Below are positions 57,281 to 64,000 of a stretch of 64,000 bases of DNA, one piece after another; within the stretch, counting starts at the first letter, position 1; each line of letters opens with the position of its first letter. A program made the translations under genes and the position numbers. The stretch spans positions 15,014,501-15,078,500 of the forward strand of contig NC_134281.1 of assembly GCF_949628215.1 (NCBI RefSeq), written 5' to 3'. The DNA is from Phalacrocorax aristotelis. Lineage: Eukaryota; Chordata; Aves; Suliformes; Phalacrocoracidae. The notes under the pieces are model-generated. The model searched no databases. It was not told the origin of the DNA and worked only from the letters and a program-made list of their open reading frames with translations.

Positions 57281-60200
57281 GTAAGCTTTACTTCTAATTT
57301 TCTAAGAGGTTAGTAGACAGCAATATTGGGAGATGTAATTTTAAAATTAGGTAAAAATTATTTATTATAAGTGTTTGCATTTGTTTTGCATTATTTAACA
57401 ACACAGAAGGAAAAAGGGAAATAATTTTTTATATTGGTTTTGAATTATTAGCAGATGACCATGGGACAGGGTGTCATGGGGGATGGGCAATGGAAAAACT
57501 GTTCACTTCAACAGTGCACCAGTTGTACTCATGGAATCTTTCACATATGGCAAATGTCATAATCTCCCAGTGCTGTTGCTATGCCTGTGCAATGCTATTA
57601 CTAGTACCCTTCAGTACTGTGCGGGCTTGGGGCCTCTTGAGATTTGTGCATTGGGAGACATTAGTCAATAGTTTCTACTTTTTATCTATTTAAAAAAATT
57701 ACTCTGTACTGGAGGAAAAAATATTATGCTGTTCAACAGTAGATGTGGACAAACTCTTCCACATTAGGACAATTTTTTGTGGAAACTGCCACCGTCCGTG
57801 CAATTTTTAGCACCTTCTTTAGTGTTTTCATGAAAGGAACAGGGTGTTGAGAATGCATTGAGACTATTTCAGCTGTATTAATAAGAGCCTTTTATTGAGA
57901 GCCTGCTGATTTTTACTTGCTGCTGTTCTAGGATTTTGTTACATAGTTTATTTGCTATGTAGAAAACAACCAAATAAACTCATAACAGGAGCTAACCTAT
58001 GTTGGTTTTGTAGTCTGAGAAATAATCTTGAAAAGCTAAAGAATTAAAGAAATATTAGCAAATGAATGTTATTTCCTGTCGGATGCTTGTCAGGAAATCA
58101 CGAAGAATATTTTTTGGTTTTGTTTTTATGTAGGATTAAATTAACAGCATCATAGTACCTGGAAAGTAGGTTCTTTTTAAATGTCTCCCACTATTCTGCT
58201 ACTATTCCTTGAACATCCTCAAAGCTAGAAACAAAGTCTTTGGATAAGGGGTGGGATGAAGAAGACTTGTGAGCTTCCCTCCTGACTCCTAGATCTAATG
58301 AGGAGTGGGGAATTGTCACATACTGTTCCTTTATTTAGTATCTTTTATTGTTTTTTATCCTGCTTGTGGTATTGAGCAATATAATTTCATTTTCTGCATG
58401 GCATTTCTTTGTAATGCTTCATGATAATTCTTGGTGATGTTGACTAAAGTAATGAGAGAGTACAATTAATGTTATCAAGTATTAGAGTATAATGAATAAA
58501 TGGTATGATTTATTACAAATGTGTATTTGACCTTAAGGAAAGTGGTGGAAAATAGCAGATTTACTTGTCAACTAGTCTTTGATTTGCCTTTAGCTGTGTG
58601 TCTCCTGCTCCCCCATGCCAAATTTTTGTCTATATTGTTTGTGTATGCTGATCTACAATTTATTTGACATACATTCAGTCTTACTTGCTAATATTTTTAA
58701 TCATTGCCTTCCTGCAATTCTTCATTAAATTAGTCAGAGGTTAGAGTAGAGATTGTTCTCTTCTTTAGGAATTAAATATATATTTTAATTTAATATACTG
58801 GGATGCTTAGGAGTTCTAATTAGGAGATAAAACAGATTCCTTTTTTTCAGCCTTTGTAAAATTAGCTTGGGATTTGAGGTTAAATAAATATCCCCAATTC
58901 CAAATGCTCATCTGCAGGAGCAGACATAATCTCAAAGCCCCTCTCTATCTCTGTCAGCGCTAGGCCAAGTTACACAGTGTGTCACTGAGATGTAGGGAAT
59001 TGTTTCATGTTGTAGGATTAGTTTAATGCATTTTACATGGCACTTGGAAATAAAGATTTCTATAACCGCTAGAGTATTTTCACTGGCTGGTTGTAGAGTC
59101 ACCACTGTATATGTGGATGTAAGCTTGATAAATATCTTCAGTCAGTAAGATAAATGTGGAATGAAAACTTTAAATTTGAATCTCACCTTGTAGACTCTGT
59201 TGGCTATGAATAAGTGTGTGACAGCTTATAAGAGCGCTAATCGGGCAGAAGAAACTTGGACTGAGTTATCTTGACACCAAAGTGTTCATTACTGAAAGAT
59301 AAATCGATGAGCACTTCAGTGGTTAAGGATATATTGAGATTTAACTCTTCTGTGGGCAGAGAATAATATATGCTGTCATAGGTTTTGTGATATCCTTTTC
59401 TATTTAAGTATCATGTATTAGGTTATAGAAGTGGTATGAAGAGCCAGGTTATCTCTTTGTGTAAATTGTGGGGCTTGTGCTGAATTACAAGGAGCTAACA
59501 ACATTTAGCCCAACTTAAGGTGTCTTTCATATCTTCTTAAATGTGTTTCAACCTGTATATCAACCAACAATATTACTTTCATTTTTGCTAGCTTCTTATT
59601 CTGTAAAGCAAAATCTAATTTGTTAAAATGGGCATTGTGTTTGCAATCTGTGGAATTTCAGTTGGGTTTGGACTTGAGAAGCTGAATAGCAGTCTGAGGC
59701 ACGGGTAGTGTGATGAATGCAAAATGAGGCTGACTTCTTTACTATTTGTGACTCAGCTATTACTTAGTGGGTACAGTAATACAGTGGTGATATTTTCATT
59801 TAGGTCTATGTGGAATATATTTGAAGTTTTCTAAAATCTTTTTGCTTGGTATCATGGGCTTTTGTGAGTACTACAGCTGAATAAATGGTTTTCTCAGCCT
59901 AACAAACTGCAACATTTTACTGCATCATGCATTTATTATTGTTTTTTCATTGACTGATTCTTGATACATTTATATTCTGACGGGTTCTCAGTTTTATTTT
60001 CATGAAAATGTGGCTATTAGTAAGGACCGGTGTTAGTCATAGCAAGATTAGGAGTGTATACTATTAAAAGTATGCAGTAACACTGCAAATTATTCAATCA
60101 AGTCAAAAGTCTCCAAAGAGCAAAAGCCCTGAGCAAGACTTTAGCATTTAAACATCACTTGTGATGCATGTAAAAGGCTTTGATGTTGCATAAGGCTTTA

Positions 60201-63200
60201 TATTCAGGCCCCCTAGAAATAGAGGGAAGAGTAAGTAATTGACTGGTGATGATTTTTACTCACAGCCTGAAGATGAAGGTCTTAATTTTTTTCCTGAATA
60301 AATTACTGCTCAATTGTGAAGAACAGATAGATACATGTAACAGCAAGACATTAATATGATACAACAAACTTGTGGTGGAATTATCCACATAACCTTACTA
60401 TATTGTGAAGTTTTCTCAAGTGCTGTAACTAAACTTGTGTGCATTGTGTGAGTGCTGTTATATACTTTGCTCAGTAAAAGCATGGTGCATTTGTTCAGGC
60501 AATAACTGTATATTGTTTTGTCTTGTCCCATTCCTTAAAGTTAGGATCTTTTATATATTTATACTTTGTTTATAAATCATAAGTGGTGTTTTATGTGAGA
60601 ATTTTATTCTCATAAATTACCTACTGGATAGTATCCTGTTTTAAATAAAGCTGCCATAGATACTTTAGGCATGATATGTTTTTATATTGGGGACAGATTA
60701 GAAGATAAATTATTAAATGGAAATAAATAATAGCTCACTAAATTACTTTCCTCCCCATTTATAGAAGATAATAGTGTAATTTTATAGAAGACAAAGAGTC
60801 ACAACAGTACAGTACTAACTACCTAGAATTTGAAGTTAAATGAAAGAATGTCAAGAGGGAAGAACTCTTAATTTCGGTCTCCCCAAAATGCTAATGGATA
60901 TTGGGAATTCCATGGTTTAACTACTTTACTGACTATGAAGAGAACATCTGAAACCTTCTCTGCTTTCTTTCTCTAGATTAATGCCAGAAAAGGATATAAT
61001 CTGATAAGATACAAAAAAGCTTCTGAAAAAAAAAACCCAACCAAAAAGATAAGAAACTTAGTTACTGTCAGAAGTTTGAAATTCAGAACTATCTGCTCTG
61101 TTCCCAGTTACATTGCATAGCCAGTTACAAATTCTGGCATTCCATTTCATCGGTGTTTTCTATCTGCATAGTTTGGCGCCTCTACAGGATACAGTTAATT
61201 GAATTCTCAAACTTGCAATGCTTCGCTTGCTTCTATTACATTTTCCCCCCCCAACATGCATAATCAAGATTACAGCAGCAAAAAGAATGCTAGTTGTAGT
61301 ACTAGTGTGACTGCTGTAAATGTCTGATAACTGGAGGGCACCACAGCAGAGTTCATGTGTGAACCAAATTAAGCTGTTCTTGATAAGCAGGAGTACCGAG
61401 AAATTTAGCTGATACTAACTGACGTGACCGTTCACTGTCTGAGCTAGTATGGAACAGCGCTTGAACAAAAAAAGGCTTAAAAGCCTTGAAATTCTAGAAG
61501 CTACTGATTTGGCAGATTCTCAGTTTCTTAATGTTGAAAATTGCAAGAAAGGAACTAAAGATAAGGGAGCAAGTGGGAATCATGTCAATCCATCTATGCT
61601 TACTATGAAAGCAGCTGGCTGGCATGTTGTTTTTCAAAACAAATGTGCAGGGGAATTGGAAATTTTCCAGTTTCTGTTATTGTGTGTGGATTTATAATGT
61701 GCTTCCTCTAGGCTGGTTGAAATCTTGCTAGTCACTTCTTTATCTGTTTACATAGGTTTAAGTTGGGAAGTATTTCAGCTTTTTAAAACTAGTAACTGAA
61801 ACTTGGGGTCTGGATCTCTTCTGTGACCGAGTTTGTGGTGCCTTGGCTTTCCATTTCTGTCTCCAAATACTCTGTGATGTTGCTTACTGAGTATGCAATG
61901 CTCTCCTATTTCTATGGCAGTCACTGTCACTTTTAGAGCAAATCTCTCTGAAAACTGCCTCTGTCATGAGGCTCTGAAGAAATAAATCTATAAATTTTAA
62001 AACTAACCAAACAAGCATTGTTGCATGTGGACTCCAGTACATTTTGACTGTCTTTGTATTTATGACTTGACTTAAACTGAGTTTGGGGACAGAAACATCT
62101 TTAAATCTTTTTTTTGTCTGTTCTTTGTCTTCCGGTGTAACAGCTAGGTTGTTTTTGTTTCAGCTTTCTGTTCCAATCTGAGATGGAAGTATTTTTGTAA
62201 TCTATAAAGGCATGTGGGTACTGGTGCTAATCTTGGCTGAGAGAGCAGTGGTGTGCAAATGACAATGTTAAGTATCTTATGTGAAAACTTCAGTTTGGAA
62301 TCTCTTGACATTTTTTAAAAGTTGTGTTTCATCGGGGGCTGGAATTACAGTAATGTTTTTGCACTGAACTTTAATAGAATAATAACTCGCTCTATGATAA
62401 ATTTACTGTAGAGGAATTGACAATTTGTAACTACTATTTTTGGTGACTTTCGGAGGAAGCGGAGCTATTGAAAATCTAGTCTGTGTAGTGAGAAAGATGA
62501 CTAACTTAGATACTGAACTTATGAACTACAAAAATTAATTGCAAAACCCGCCCCATAATTGCATACAGCATACATTGAAAGAGGAAAGCTTATTGTCATA
62601 TCTTAGTGTGAGCGTATCTAGGGTGTGGAGAGATTGTTAGGATCTTACTTCTGACATTGGCTGGTGTGATGCATGGTACTGCTTCTTGTCATGCAGCTGT
62701 ACCTGTGCAGCCCTTCTGATGAGACTGGGTCAGCAGTCTGCCATACATATGGCTGCGTCGTTATGCCTAAAGTAGAATCTCTGGAGATGCTTCAGTATAT
62801 TCTCACAAAGTTGTAAGAGCCTGCTTTTCTTGCTCATTATTGACATAACAGCCCTCCAGCTCAGCATTGTCTATATGAGGGCTAGACACCATTACAACAC
62901 ATTGTACTGCTCCTAGTTAAAGGGATATTCTAGAAAAGGGACACAGAGAAGTAAAAATTACCATCTTTCACGGGGCTGTCCTCGGGATTCTAGAAGCTTA
63001 TCCTGTAAATTCAGTGTGGTTGCAATTTCAAGGCAGGAAAGAAAGAAGTACAATATGGAAACCTAGAGATTCAGGGATATATGGACTACCTATTTGTTCT
63101 TGCACATCTGGCTTCTGTAATTCTGAAAACTAGACCAGCTCTAAATGGAGGAATGTTGAATGCAGCAGTGAGTTTATGGTTTGTTCCCAAGCATATATTT

Positions 63201-64000
63201 TCTATATTATCAAATATTCACTCAAGTCAAGTATGTGCTGTTACCTCTGATAAGAACACCACAAATATTTGCCAGAACCAAAAGGAGTAAAAAGTTGTCT
63301 ACTATTTAATGTTCCAGAGAGAGATGTACTTTGGGTGTCTTCCACTTCCTTTTCAAATGGTCCAAGTTATTATTAACTTTTCCTGAGTTTTCTATTCAAA
63401 AAGGAAAAAAAAAAACCTCCAGCAATGCTCATCTGTCTCTGATTTTTGAGTAGATTACCCAAGACTACCCAAGGATTTACTTTTTTTTTCTTCCAGTAGA
63501 TTTTTAGATGGGTGTAGTTACCCAGAATGTGGCTTATGTATATGAAAACATGACACTTGCTGTATTTGACCATTAGAATGAGTTTTTGAAACTTTTTTTC
63601 AGTCACTAAGGCCTGTCAGAAGATGTGAGAAAAACATCCCATAAGAAGCAAATTAGTAATTCTAAGCAAAATTGTAGTTCTCCACCATGACAATCCAAAC
63701 CTTAAAATTACTTTCATGGATGCAAGTTCCACAAGAACTTTTTTATTTTGATTTTTTTGATCTGAGTAATTAGTAATGATTTGTTAACTTAGTGATAGTT
63801 ACGCCAAAAAGCTTGTGTAGATTACATTTATTTTAAATTTTTGTCAGAAAAAAATTTACTGTTTTCTTTATATCATAAGTGACTGACGAAGACAGTAGAA
63901 CTCTTCTTGATTCTGGGCTCTTTACAGAGTTTGTGGTTTAAAGTCTTCACTGAAGCCTCACACGTTGTTTGGTGGTTGGCGGTCCCTTTCCCTAGGCAAG
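57281..64000 (+). other. Putative ARHGEF3 intron, right part
   Basis: 6.7 kb of AT-rich sequence. I find none of the expected later ARHGEF3 coding segments and no recognisable transposon. An unassigned 82-codon open frame with a good start context lies at 61449-61697, and a C-rich run is near 61243. Confidence 0.45.

Overview
This window looks like bird nuclear DNA. It has small exons with consensus GT/AG splice sites separated by AT-rich introns, several CR1 LINE copies carrying the avian CR1 3' tail, and a TGTGCTGG...CA LTR of the kind common in avian ERVL-type elements. I cannot name the species.

Layout: (1) 1-25063, plus strand: twelve exons of IL17RD (Sef), from the exon after the missing signal-peptide exon to the stop codon at 25061-25063. 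All splice phases join cleanly and give 691 codons plus stop. Introns carry a decayed hAT transposon (6031-8337, with TIRs and an 8-bp TSD), two adjacent CR1 copies (11220-12589 and about 12980-14013) and two short CR1 tails. (2) 25064 to about 28200: the likely long 3'UTR, with clustered AATAAA signals at its end. (3) About 28.2-34 kb: intergenic, nothing convincing. (4) About 34.06-35.46 kb: a strong CpG island holding a short start exon (34629-34663). (5) 57185-57280: a second exon whose phase matches the first. By gene order (IL17RD followed by ARHGEF3 on the same strand in vertebrates) these two exons are best explained as the 5' end of ARHGEF3, with the rest beyond the window. (6) Inside that putative intron, on the minus strand, 43998-50527: a full-length, very young, env-less ERV with a 5-bp TSD (ACAGT), 503-bp LTRs that differ at one visible site, a tRNA-Lys1,2 primer site, a polypurine tract, an open gag and an open pol with all catalytic residues. 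(7) 54003 to about 56745, minus strand: a long 5'-truncated CR1.

The most interesting signal is the gag/pol junction of the ERV. Gag ends in a single UAG, pol continues in the same frame with no nearby ATG, and a stem-loop with pseudoknot potential begins 10 nt after the stop. This resembles gammaretroviral stop-codon readthrough, but in an element that otherwise looks class III (ERVL-like). Its Gag also starts with several hydrophobic segments and has no visible zinc knuckle.
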